Of a stretch of DNA of 64,000 bases, positions 27,471 through 34,956 are shown piece by piece. How positions within the stretch are numbered: the first letter of the stretch is position 1; each line of letters starts with the position of its first letter. Below the pieces are notes generated by a model. That model saw nothing but the letters and a program-made list of their open reading frames with translations, was not told the DNA's origin and made no database searches. Both the position numbers and the translations under genes were made by a program. The stretch covers positions 2,108,001 through 2,172,000 of the forward strand of contig NZ_CP081964.1 of NCBI RefSeq assembly GCF_019844075.1. Reading direction: 5' to 3'. The stretch comes from Curtobacterium sp. TC1 (GTDB lineage: Bacteria; Actinomycetota; Actinomycetes; Actinomycetales; Microbacteriaceae).

Positions 27471-27802
27471 GCACCGTGCGCGGTGCGTCACCCGGTGCGA
27501 GCCCGGCGGCTCGGTGCAGCGCCACGAGCGCGCACCCGGCGGCCACCGCCGCACCCGGCGAACAAACCCGCACCGTGCCGCGCCAGCAACCCCGTGCCGG
27601 ACGGGAGGCCCGCGGCGGGCCCGCACCGCGCCTCCAGTCCGCACCGTGCGCGGTCCGCGATCCCGTGCCGCTTCCGCGCGAGCCGCACCGTGCGCGGTGC
27701 GTCACCCGGTGCGAGCCCGGCGGCTCGGTGCAGCGCCACAAACGCGCACCCGGCGGTCACCGCCGCACCCGGCGAACAAACCCGCACCGTGCCGGGCCGG
27801 CC
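27471..27802. repeat. 214-bp direct repeat (one full unit plus about 118 bp)
   Basis: The sequence starting GCACCGTGCGCGGTGCGTCA at 27471 recurs at 27685 and the copies stay nearly identical for about 118 bp, through CAGCGCCAC[G/A]A and the AACAAACCCGCACCGTGCC tail. The remainder of unit 1 holds a family hairpin. CAGCGCCACAA plus CGCGCAC is also found in the 170-bp array at 44.2 kb. Only 15 nt separate it from the trpD stop; the spacer 27456-27949 has no gene. Confidence 0.75.
27599..27640. terminator. GGACGGGAGGC hairpin family member (imperfect)
   Basis: Left arm 27599-27609, right arm 27630-27640 reading GCCTCCAGTCC, one or two mismatches. It lies inside the first 214-bp repeat unit and has no counterpart in the second, partial unit. 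Confidence 0.5.
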
Positions 27803-27861
27803 ACAACCCCACCACCACCCGCCGACCGGACCCCGTGACGGACGCGCAGGAGACGCAACAC

Positions 27862-27910
27862 GACGGGAGGCCCGGTGCCGGTTCCTGGAACCGGCACCGG
27901 GCCTCCCGTC
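27862..27910. terminator. 24-bp perfect hairpin downstream of glpK
   Basis: Arms 27862-27885 and 27887-27910 are perfectly complementary around a single base. The outer 10 bp are the GACGGGAGGC family arm and the inner part is CCGGTGCCGGTTCC. It starts 40 nt after the glpK stop and would terminate that gene; it also faces trpD. Confidence 0.7.
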
Positions 27911-27949
27911 GGTGCGTTCAGTGCACGCGGTCAGCGTGCGCCCGCGTCG

Positions 27950-29461
27950 TTACTGGACGTCCTCGTCGACCCAGTCGAAGGTCTTCGTGACGGCCTTCTT
28001 CCAGAGGCGGAGCGTGCGCTCGCGCTCCGCGGCGTCGAGCTGCGGCTCCCAGCGCTTGTCCTCCTGCCAGTTGGCACGGAGCTCGTCGAGGTTGGCCCAG
28101 AAGCCGACCGCGAGACCGGCCGCGTAGGCCGCGCCGAGCGCCGTCGTCTCGGCGACGACCGGACGCACCACCGGCACGTTGAGGATGTCGGCCTGGAACT
28201 GCATGAGCTCGTTGTTGGCGGTCATGCCGCCGTCCACCTTGAGCTCCGTCAGGTCCACGCCCGAGTCGGCGTTGACGGCGTCGAGGACCTCGCGGGTCTG
28301 CAGCGCCGTCGCCTCGAGCGCCGCACGTGCGATGTGCCCCTTGTTGACGTAGCGGGTCAGGCCGACGATGGCACCGCGGGCATCCGGACGCCAGTACGGC
28401 GCGAACAGCCCGGAGAAGGCCGGCACGAAGTACACGCCGCCGTTGTCCTCGACGGTCTTGGCCAGCGCCTCGACCTCCGGGGCACTGCCGATGAGACCGA
28501 GGTTGTCACGGAGCCACTGGATCAGCGAGCCCGTGACCGCGATCGAGCCCTCGAGCGCGTAGTGCGTCTCCTGGTTGCCGAGCTTGTAGCCGACGGTGGT
28601 GAGCAGGCCGTTCTCGGAGCGGACGATCTCGGTACCGGTGTTGAAGATGAGGAAGTTGCCGGTGCCGTAGGTGTTCTTCGACTCGCCCTGGTCGAACGCC
28701 GCCTGGCCGAAGGTCGCGGCCTGCTGGTCGCCGAGGATGCCCGCGATCGGGACCTCGCGGAGCAGGTTCGACGACTCGACGTGGCCGTAGACCTCGGAGG
28801 AGCTGACGATCTCCGGGAGCATCGACTTCGGCACACCGAAGTCGGCGAGGATGTCGTCGCGCCACTGGAGCGTCTCGAGGTCCATGAACAGCGTGCGGGA
28901 CGCGTTCGTGACGTCGGTCTTGTGGACGCCGCCGTCGACGCCACCGGTCAGGTTCCAGAGGACCCAGGTGTCGGTGGTGCCGAAGAGCAGGTCCCCGGCC
29001 TCGGCCTTCTCACGCGCACCCTCGACGTTCTCGAGGATCCACATGATCTTGGTGCCGGCGAAGTACGTCGCGAGCGGGAGGCCGACGATCGCCTTGTAGC
29101 GGTCGGTGTCCCCCTCGGCGAGCTTGTCGACGATCGACTGCGTGCGGGTGTCCTGCCAGACGATCGCGTTGTAGATCGGCTTGCCGGTGGTCTTGTCCCA
29201 GACGACGGCGGTCTCGCGCTGGTTCGTGATGCCCACGGCGGCGACGTCGTGACGCGTGATGTCGGCACGCGACAGTGCCTGACCGATCACCTCGCGGGTG
29301 TTGTCCCAGATCTCGGCGGGGTCGTGCTCGACCCACCCGGCGCGCGGGAAGATCTGCTCGTGTTCCTTCTGCCCGGTCGAGATGATCGAGCCGGAGTGAT
29401 CGAAGACGATCGCTCGGGTGGAGGTCGTGCCCTGGTCGATGGCGACGATGTAGTCGGCCAT
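27950..29461 (-). CDS. glpK: Glycerol kinase
   Basis: ATP plus glycerol to glycerol 3-phosphate. The 503-aa FGGY kinase opens with [20 protein letters not shown] and has the substrate loop [28 protein letters not shown] and the ATP-site motif [12 protein letters not shown]. Full length with no disruption. Lies 74 bp downstream of glpF on the same strand, with a strong hairpin between that may lower its expression relative to glpF. Confidence 0.96.
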   Translation of the reverse strand: MADYIVAIDQGTTSTRAIVFDHSGSIISTGQKEHEQIFPRAGWVEHDPAEIWDNTREVIGQALSRADITRHDVAAVGITNQRETAVVWDKTTGKPIYNAIVWQDTRTQSIVDKLAEGDTDRYKAIVGLPLATYFAGTKIMWILENVEGAREKAEAGDLLFGTTDTWVLWNLTGGVDGGVHKTDVTNASRTLFMDLETLQWRDDILADFGVPKSMLPEIVSSSEVYGHVESSNLLREVPIAGILGDQQAATFGQAAFDQGESKNTYGTGNFLIFNTGTEIVRSENGLLTTVGYKLGNQETHYALEGSIAVTGSLIQWLRDNLGLIGSAPEVEALAKTVEDNGGVYFVPAFSGLFAPYWRPDARGAIVGLTRYVNKGHIARAALEATALQTREVLDAVNADSGVDLTELKVDGGMTANNELMQFQADILNVPVVRPVVAETTALGAAYAAGLAVGFWANLDELRANWQEDKRWEPQLDAAERERTLRLWKKAVTKTFDWVDEDVQ

Positions 29462-29487
29462 TGGTGCTCCTTACGGGTGTTCGGTGC

Positions 29488-29519
29488 GGTGAGCGGCCCG
29501 TGCGGACGGGCCGCTCACC
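29488..29519 (-). terminator. Hairpin between glpF and glpK
   Basis: Perfect 14-bp stem (29488-29501 with 29506-29519) with a GCGG loop. It has no U-run. It may be an attenuator or an RNA-stability element separating glpF from glpK. Confidence 0.5.
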
Positions 29520-29535
29520 CCGGGGTTGGGTTGGT

Positions 29536-30261
29536 TCAGCTGACGACGGGCAGCAGCGCGTAGGACAGGCCGGCGGCGATGGCGCCACCGAGCAGCGGTC
29601 CGACGACGGGCACCCAGGCGTAGGCCCAGTCACTCGAGCCCTTGCCCTTGATGGGAAGGAGGGCGTGCGCGATGCGCGGGCCGAGGTCACGGGCGGGGTT
29701 GATGGCGTAGCCGGTCGGGCCACCGAGGCTGACACCGATCGCGATCACGAGGAAGGCGACGGGGATCGCGCCGAGCTCCGACGGGGTCTGGCCGTTGGTG
29801 AAGGCGATGACGACGAACACCAGCACGAATGTGCCGATGATCTCGGTCACGAGGTTCCAGCCGTACGAACGGATCGCGGGGCCGGTGGAGAAGACGCCGA
29901 GCTTGGCGGCCGCGTCGGGCTCCTCGTCGAAGTGCTGCTTGTAGGCGAGCCAGACGATCACGGCACCGATGACCGCGCCGATGAGCTGGGCGAGCCAGAA
30001 CAGCAGCATCGCGCCGACGGTGATGTTGCCGAGGATGGCCTGTGCGAGGCTGACGGCCGGGTTGAGCTGGCCGCCCGACTTGTAGGACACGGTGACGCCG
30101 GCGAAGACCGCGAAGCCCCAGCCGATCGTGACCATGAGGAAGCCGGCCCCGAAGCCCTTCGACTTCGTGAGGGAGACGGCGGCGACGACACCGCCACCCA
30201 GGATGATGAGCATCGCCGTGCCGACGAGCTCGGACAGGAACTTGACGCCGATGTCGTCCAT
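29536..30261 (-). CDS. glpF: MIP-family glycerol facilitator
   Basis: 241 aa, six membrane helices, with both half-helix motifs: GGQLNPAVSLAQ and AINPARDLGPR. The NPARD form of the second motif and the linkage to glpK indicate glycerol rather than strict water transport. ATG 30261 is preceded by TGGAGG on the minus strand. Divergent from dhaKLM across a 318-bp region with paired palindromes. Confidence 0.93.
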   Translation of the reverse strand: MDDIGVKFLSELVGTAMLIILGGGVVAAVSLTKSKGFGAGFLMVTIGWGFAVFAGVTVSYKSGGQLNPAVSLAQAILGNITVGAMLLFWLAQLIGAVIGAVIVWLAYKQHFDEEPDAAAKLGVFSTGPAIRSYGWNLVTEIIGTFVLVFVVIAFTNGQTPSELGAIPVAFLVIAIGVSLGGPTGYAINPARDLGPRIAHALLPIKGKGSSDWAYAWVPVVGPLLGGAIAAGLSYALLPVVS

Positions 30262-30389
30262 CGGTGACCTCCAGTGCGTGAGGTGGGGGTCCGGTGGTGC
30301 TGCGCCGCACTCCCCGTTGAGTGATTGAGGCCGAGCATAGTGACGCCGAGAACGACGGGGCGATGAATTCCTGAGGGAAGTCCGCGATC

Positions 30390-30404
30390 GTGCACGAACG
30401 TGCA
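30390..30404. promoter_or_regulatory. Operator candidate 1 (GTGCACGAACGTGCA)
   Basis: Inverted repeat TGCAC-GAAC-GTGCA. An identical copy lies 65 bp away at 30455. Being between divergent glycerol and dihydroxyacetone operons, it is probably bound by a regulator of triose metabolism whose gene is not in the window. Confidence 0.55.
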
Positions 30405-30454
30405 AGCGCCGTGCGCTGTGGGGGATCGCGAGCCGGTGACGCGTCCCCGTCGCA

Positions 30455-30469
30455 GTGCACGAACGTGCA
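30455..30469. promoter_or_regulatory. Operator candidate 2 (GTGCACGAACGTGCA)
   Basis: Exact second copy of the 15-bp palindrome, 33 bp upstream of the dhaK -10 candidate. The identity of the two copies in otherwise non-repeated sequence argues for selection. Confidence 0.55.
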
Positions 30470-30579
30470 GACCGGACGAACGAGCGCCCGGGCGTCGGAT
30501 GTAGATTGGGCGCACTCCGGTCGACGACGGCGGTGTGCAGTTCGCCTCGGTTCGGCCCCGTACCCGTGGAGGCACGCGC

Positions 30580-31581
30580 ATGAAGAAGCTCATCAACGAC
30601 CCGCAGGCCGTGGTCGACGAGACCGTCCGGGGCTTCGCCCGGGCACACGCCGGTCACGTGGTCCTGGTCGAGGACCCGATCCACCTGCACCGCGCCGACG
30701 CTCCCGTCGCCGGCAAGGTCGGCATCATCAGCGGCGGCGGCAGCGGACACGAGCCGCTGCACGCGGGCTTCGTCGGGTACGGCATGCTCGACGCCGCCGT
30801 CCCGGGCCCGGTGTTCACGAGTCCGACCCCGGACCCGATCGTCGCGGCCACCAAGGCCGTCGACGGCGGCGCGGGCGTCCTGCACATCGTGAAGAACTAC
30901 ACCGGCGACGTCCTGAACTTCGAGACCGCCGCCGAGCTCGCCGAGATGGACGACATCCGCGTCGAGGCCGTCGTGGTCGACGACGACGTCGCCGTGCAGG
31001 ACTCGCTCTACACCGCCGGTCGCCGCGGCGTGGCCGGCACCGTCGTCGTGGAGAAGTGCGCCGGTGCCGCGGCCGAGCGCGGTGACGACCTCGACGCCGT
31101 CGCCGCGGTCGCCCGCCACGTCAACGACGTCACGCGGTCGATGGGCCTGGCCCTGGCGTCCGGCACCGTGCCGCACGCGGGGGAGCCGTCCTTCACGCTC
31201 GCGGACGACGAGGTCGAGCTCGGCATCGGCATCCACGGCGAGCCCGGACGCGAGCGCATCCCGATGGCGCCGGCCGACCAGCTCGTCGACCGCGTGCTCG
31301 AACCGATCCTCACCGACCTCGACGCACCGGCCGGCTCGAAGCTGCTCCTGCTCGTGAACGGCATGGGCGGCACCCCGCTGTCCGAGCTGTACATCGCCTA
31401 CCGACGCGCCGCCGAGGTGCTGATGGACCGCGGGTACGACGTCACGCGTAGTTTGGTGGGCGACTACGTCACATCCCTCGAGATGCAGGGGTTCTCGCTC
31501 ACCGTCACGGTGCTCGACGACGAACTCACCGCACTCTGGGACGCACCGGTGGAGACCCCGGCACTGCGCTGGGGACGCTGA
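30580..31581 (+). CDS. dhaK: Dihydroxyacetone kinase subunit DhaK
   Basis: Substrate-binding subunit of the PTS-dependent dihydroxyacetone kinase. 333 aa with GIISGGGSGHEPLHAGFVG and the histidine that binds dihydroxyacetone covalently in GIGIHGEPG. ATG 30580 follows GTGGAGGCACGCGC, a good ribosome site; an upstream GTG at 30535 is less likely. First gene of dhaK-dhaL-dhaM. Confidence 0.95.
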   Translation: MKKLINDPQAVVDETVRGFARAHAGHVVLVEDPIHLHRADAPVAGKVGIISGGGSGHEPLHAGFVGYGMLDAAVPGPVFTSPTPDPIVAATKAVDGGAGVLHIVKNYTGDVLNFETAAELAEMDDIRVEAVVVDDDVAVQDSLYTAGRRGVAGTVVVEKCAGAAAERGDDLDAVAAVARHVNDVTRSMGLALASGTVPHAGEPSFTLADDEVELGIGIHGEPGRERIPMAPADQLVDRVLEPILTDLDAPAGSKLLLLVNGMGGTPLSELYIAYRRAAEVLMDRGYDVTRSLVGDYVTSLEMQGFSLTVTVLDDELTALWDAPVETPALRWGR

Positions 31582-31655
31582 GCGGCCGGATCCGGCCGCT
31601 CGACCACCGACCACGACACCGAGCCCACCGGGCCGGACACACGAAGGGAACCGCA

Positions 31656-32297
31656 TTGGCGCTCGACACCGCATGGGCCATCGACTGGGTCCGTCGCACC
31701 GCCGCGACGATCGACGAACACCGGGCCGAGCTCGTCACGCTCGACCGCGAGATCGGTGACGGCGACCACGGCGAGAACCTCGACCGCGGCTTCCGCGCCG
31801 TGCTCGAGGCCGTCGACGGCGCCTCGTTCGACACGCCCGGCGCCGTGCTGAAGACGGTCGCGACCAAGCTCATCTCGACCGTCGGCGGCGCCGCCGGTCC
31901 GCTGTTCGGCACCGCGTACCTGAAGGCAGCCCAGGCCGCCGGCGACGCGTCCGAGCTCGACGCCGACACGCTCGTCGCCGTGCTCGCCGCAGCCCGTGAC
32001 GGCGTGGTCTCACGCGGCAAGGCCTCGGTCGGCGACAAGACGATGGTGGACGCGTGGGGCCCGGCGGTCGACGCCGCCACCGCCGCAGCGGCAGCCGGTG
32101 CCGACCCGGCAGCCGTGCTCGCCGCCGCGGCCGACGCCGCCGCCTCGGGCGCCGAGGCCACCGAACCGCTCGTCGCCCACAAGGGCCGTGCGAGCTACCT
32201 CGGCGAACGCGCGGTCGGGCACCGCGACCCGGGTGCGCAGTCGACCGCGTACATCCTGCGTGCCGCAGTGGAGGCGACGACGGGCGCCGCCGCGTGA
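31656..32297 (+). CDS. dhaL: Dihydroxyacetone kinase subunit DhaL
   Basis: ADP-binding subunit, 213 aa, with the Mg-ADP aspartates in LDREIGDGDHGENLDRGF and the lid region VGGAAGPLFGTAYL. TTG start at 31656 is supported by GAAGGGA 10 nt upstream and by the alignment of its first helix. In PTS-type systems the ADP stays bound and is rephosphorylated by DhaM. It overlaps dhaM by 4 bp (GTGA). Confidence 0.94.
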   Translation: MALDTAWAIDWVRRTAATIDEHRAELVTLDREIGDGDHGENLDRGFRAVLEAVDGASFDTPGAVLKTVATKLISTVGGAAGPLFGTAYLKAAQAAGDASELDADTLVAVLAAARDGVVSRGKASVGDKTMVDAWGPAVDAATAAAAAGADPAAVLAAAADAAASGAEATEPLVAHKGRASYLGERAVGHRDPGAQSTAYILRAAVEATTGAAA

Positions 32298-33016
32298 CCG
32301 TCGGCATCCTCATCGTGTCGCACAGCGCCGCGATCGCCACCGGCACGGTCGAGCTCGCCCGCCAGATGGCCGCGGACGTCCGGCTCGTCGCTGCCGGCGG
32401 GACCGACGACGGCGGCATCGGGACGTCGTTCGAGGCGATCACCGCCGGCATCGAGGAGCTCTCGGAGGCGGACGCCGTCGTGGTCCTGTGCGACCTCGGA
32501 TCGGCCTACCTGACCACCGACACGGCGCTCGACTTCCTCGACGACGATGTCCGCGCACGCGTGCACGTCTCCCGGGCTCCCCTCGTCGAGGGCGCGGTCG
32601 CCGCGGCCGTCGCGGCCCAGACGGGTGGTGACGCCGAGGCAGTGCTCGCCGCAGCGGCGTCCGCCGCAGGGACCGCGGACGACGCGAGCAGCGCCTCCCG
32701 TCCGTCCGGTGACCAGCCGGGAGGCACGGGGCCGGGTGACGGGGCCGCCAGCGTCGACGACGTGGCCGCGTCCGAGAGCGTCGAGCTGGTCAACGATACC
32801 GGCCTGCACGCCCGCCCCGCGGCGGAGTTCGTCAAGACGGCGGCCAGGTACGACGCAGCGGTGCGCGTGAACGGCGTGGACGCGAAGAGCCTGCTGGCGA
32901 TCATGGCGCTCGCGCTGCCGAAGGGTGCGACCGTGTCGATCGAGGCGACCGGTGCGGACGCGCAGGCCGCGGTGGACGCGCTCGCGGAGCTGGTGCGGAG
33001 CGGCTTCGGCGAGTAG
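32294..33016 (+). CDS. dhaM: Phosphotransferase subunit DhaM with fused HPr domain
   Basis: 240 aa. Residues 1-125 are the EIIA-man-like domain with the phosphorylated histidine in LIVSHSAAIATG. A low-complexity Ala/Gly/Ser/Pro linker (about 125-155) joins an HPr domain with active-site LHARPAAEFVK and the regulatory-serine region KSLLAIMALALPKGA. The third, enzyme-I-like domain of the E. coli protein is absent, so a separate enzyme I must feed it. The HPr fusion delivers phosphate from PEP to DhaL-ADP. Confidence 0.92.
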   Translation: MTVGILIVSHSAAIATGTVELARQMAADVRLVAAGGTDDGGIGTSFEAITAGIEELSEADAVVVLCDLGSAYLTTDTALDFLDDDVRARVHVSRAPLVEGAVAAAVAAQTGGDAEAVLAAAASAAGTADDASSASRPSGDQPGGTGPGDGAASVDDVAASESVELVNDTGLHARPAAEFVKTAARYDAAVRVNGVDAKSLLAIMALALPKGATVSIEATGADAQAAVDALAELVRSGFGE

Positions 33017-33040
33017 GCGTCGCCGCTCGCCGTCCCGTGT

Positions 33041-33649
33041 TCAGCGGATGGACACCGTGCTGGCCAGGTCGAGGTCGGACGGCCCGCCGGTGACGCCCGC
33101 GTCCGCGAGGAGCGTGGCGCCGAAGACCGCGCTCCAGAACGTCCGGGCATCGCGGCCGACGCCGCTCGGACTCGTCCAGCCGTGCTCGGCGACGACACGC
33201 TCGAGGTAGCGCTCCGACTGCCGGAACAGGACCGCGAGCAGGAGACGCACGCGCTCGCGCTGGGCGTCGTCGTCACCGGCGGCGGCCAGCGCACGCACGA
33301 CGAGCGGCGTCGACGGCATCGCGAGCGCCGTGCGCGCGAGCACCTGGCGGAACGCGTCGGCGGACCCGGCGCGCCGACCGGCGGCCTGCAGTCGTGTGGT
33401 GTCGCGGAGGAAGAGCGCGAAGGCGGCGTCGAGGACGAGGCGGTCCTTCGAGCCGTAGTGGTGCGTGATCTGGTTCGGGTAGACCCCGGCCGCACGGGCG
33501 ATCTCGCTGACCGTGACGGCGTGGCGTGCGGTGCTCGCTCCGCCCGCGTCGCCGGCCGCCCCTGCGCTGAGGAGTCCGGCGGTCGCGGCGAGGATCCTCG
33601 CCCGGGTCGCTGCGCCGCGGGTCGTCCCGGCGCCGTCGGTGGTTGCCAT
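33041..33649 (-). CDS. TetR-family transcriptional regulator
   Basis: 202 aa from ATG 33649. The N-terminal HTH reads ATRARILAATAGLL and VSEIARAAGVYPNQITHHYGSKDRLVLDAAF (split by an Ala/Gly-rich insert near residue 30-40). The C-terminal ligand domain resembles TetR_C members without a known ligand. It is divergent from the FabF-like gene across 55 bp that contain two near-identical palindromes, which are its likely operators; autoregulation is expected. Confidence 0.85.
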   Translation of the reverse strand: MATTDGAGTTRGAATRARILAATAGLLSAGAAGDAGGASTARHAVTVSEIARAAGVYPNQITHHYGSKDRLVLDAAFALFLRDTTRLQAAGRRAGSADAFRQVLARTALAMPSTPLVVRALAAAGDDDAQRERVRLLLAVLFRQSERYLERVVAEHGWTSPSGVGRDARTFWSAVFGATLLADAGVTGGPSDLDLASTVSIR

Positions 33650-33656
33650 CTCTGAA

Positions 33657-33671
33657 TTGTACGTGGTACAA
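33657..33671. promoter_or_regulatory. TetR operator candidate 1 (TTGTACGTGGTACAA)
   Basis: Perfect inverted repeat TTGTAC-GTG-GTACAA directly upstream of the regulator start, inside the short divergent promoter. Second site is 21 bp downstream, two helical turns, so both face the same side of DNA. Confidence 0.7.
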
Positions 33672-33677
33672 CTCCAC

Positions 33678-33692
33678 TTGTTCAACGTACAA
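33678..33692. promoter_or_regulatory. TetR operator candidate 2 (TTGTTCAACGTACAA)
   Basis: Same 6-3-6 layout as site 1 with one arm mismatch (TTGTTC against GTACAA). It ends 12 nt before the GTG of the FabF-like gene and overlaps its AAGAAGGAG ribosome site, so binding would block expression directly. Confidence 0.65.
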
Positions 33693-33704
33693 GAAGGAGC
33701 ACTC

Positions 33705-34925
33705 GTGGACATCTCCATCACCGGCTACGGCGCCGTCTCGCCGTTCGGCCACGGTGTCGCGCCGCTGTGGGACGCCCTGGTCGCCGGGCGCTCCGGCGTG
33801 CACGAGCTGCACCGCGACGGGCAGCTCTGGGAACAGGTGCCGATCATGGTCGGTGCCGACGCAGCACTCGACGCCGAGTCCGTACTCGGTCGCGTCCGGG
33901 CGAACCGACTCGACCGCAGTCAGCAGCTCGCCCTCGTCGCCGCCGCCGAGGCTTGGGCCGACGCCGGCGCTCCCACCGTCGCGGGCGACCGCCTGGCCGT
34001 CGTCGTCGGGACCGGCATCGGGGGAGTGGAGACCCTGCTCGACGCGCACGACGTGCTCGGTGCCTCGGGTGCCCGCCGGGTGTCGCCCCGGACCGTCCCG
34101 ATGCTCATGGCCAACGGGGCCGCGGCGCAGATCAGCATCGAGTACGGCGCCCGTGCCGGCGCCTACACGACCGTCTCGGCGTGCGCGTCCGGCGCCGAGG
34201 CGATCGCGATCGCAGCGCGCCTCGTCGTCACGGGGGAGGCCGACGTCGTCATCGCCGGCGGCACCGAAGCAGCGGTCACCCCGGTGACCATGGCCTCGTT
34301 CGCGCAGTCCCAGGCCCTCGCGAAGCCCGACGGCGGCGACCCCGCCACACTGTCGCGCCCGTTCGACGCCGACCGCCGCGGGTTCGTGCTCGGCGAGGGC
34401 GCCGGCTTCGTCGTCCTCGAGCGGGCCTCGCACGCCGCCGCCCGCGCACAGCGGTCGCACGGCACGCTCGCCGGGTGGGGGATCACGTCGGACGCCTTCC
34501 ACATCACCGCCCCACTCGGGGACGGCAGCGAGCAGGAGCGCGCGATGACGGCCGCAATCCGGATGGCCGGGCTCACCGGGACGGACATCGACCACGTCAA
34601 CGCGCACGCCACCGGGACCCCGGTCGGCGACGTCGGTGAGGCTGCCGCCATCGCTCGTGCAGTGGGCAGCGGTGCGGTCGTGACGGCGCCGAAGAGCGCG
34701 ATCGGGCACATGTTCGGTGCGGCGGGAGCGGTCGAGGCGATCCTGACGGTCCGGGCGCTCGAGACCGGGATCGTGCCGCCGACACTGAACCTGGAACACC
34801 AGGACCCGGCGATCGACCTGGACGTGGTGGTGGGGGCAGCCCGGACGGCGACCGTGCGTGCCGCGCTGAACAACTCGTTCGGGTTCGGTGGACAGAACGC
34901 GTCGTTGGTGTTCACCGCGGTCTGA
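33705..34925 (+). CDS. Beta-ketoacyl-ACP synthase (FabF-like), TetR-controlled
   Basis: 406-aa condensing enzyme with the full Cys-His-His triad: SACASG, NAHATGTPVGD and KSAIGHMFGAAG, ending in NNSFGFGGQNASLVF. GTG 33705 follows AAGAAGGAG. It stands alone with its own repressor, without acyl carrier protein or other fab genes, so it is probably not the housekeeping FabF. A role in an accessory fatty-acid or polyketide step, or a drug-insensitive duplicate, is inference. Followed by an ABC exporter on the same strand. Confidence 0.85.
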   Translation: MDISITGYGAVSPFGHGVAPLWDALVAGRSGVHELHRDGQLWEQVPIMVGADAALDAESVLGRVRANRLDRSQQLALVAAAEAWADAGAPTVAGDRLAVVVGTGIGGVETLLDAHDVLGASGARRVSPRTVPMLMANGAAAQISIEYGARAGAYTTVSACASGAEAIAIAARLVVTGEADVVIAGGTEAAVTPVTMASFAQSQALAKPDGGDPATLSRPFDADRRGFVLGEGAGFVVLERASHAAARAQRSHGTLAGWGITSDAFHITAPLGDGSEQERAMTAAIRMAGLTGTDIDHVNAHATGTPVGDVGEAAAIARAVGSGAVVTAPKSAIGHMFGAAGAVEAILTVRALETGIVPPTLNLEHQDPAIDLDVVVGAARTATVRAALNNSFGFGGQNASLVFTAV

Positions 34926-34956
34926 GGGGCACAGGGACCGACGTATCCTGACTGCC

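Larger units (their letters stand above)
30262..30579. promoter_or_regulatory. Divergent glpF/dhaK control region
   Basis: 318 bp without a gene. It contains two identical 15-bp palindromic sites (listed separately), a plus-strand -10-like TAGATT at 30502-30507 for dhaK, and a minus-strand TATGCT near 30342-30337 for glpF. The stretch around 30330-30385 is less GC-rich than average, as expected for promoters. Confidence 0.5.

Noticed and set aside
27483-28127. Open frames across the 214-bp repeat and into glpK
   Set aside because: Arg/Ala/Pro-rich translations over repeat DNA, with no ribosome site; overlap with glpK on the other strand.
28851-29099. Short open frames antisense within glpK
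   Set aside because: Fully inside a well-conserved kinase gene, with no start signal or recognisable motif.
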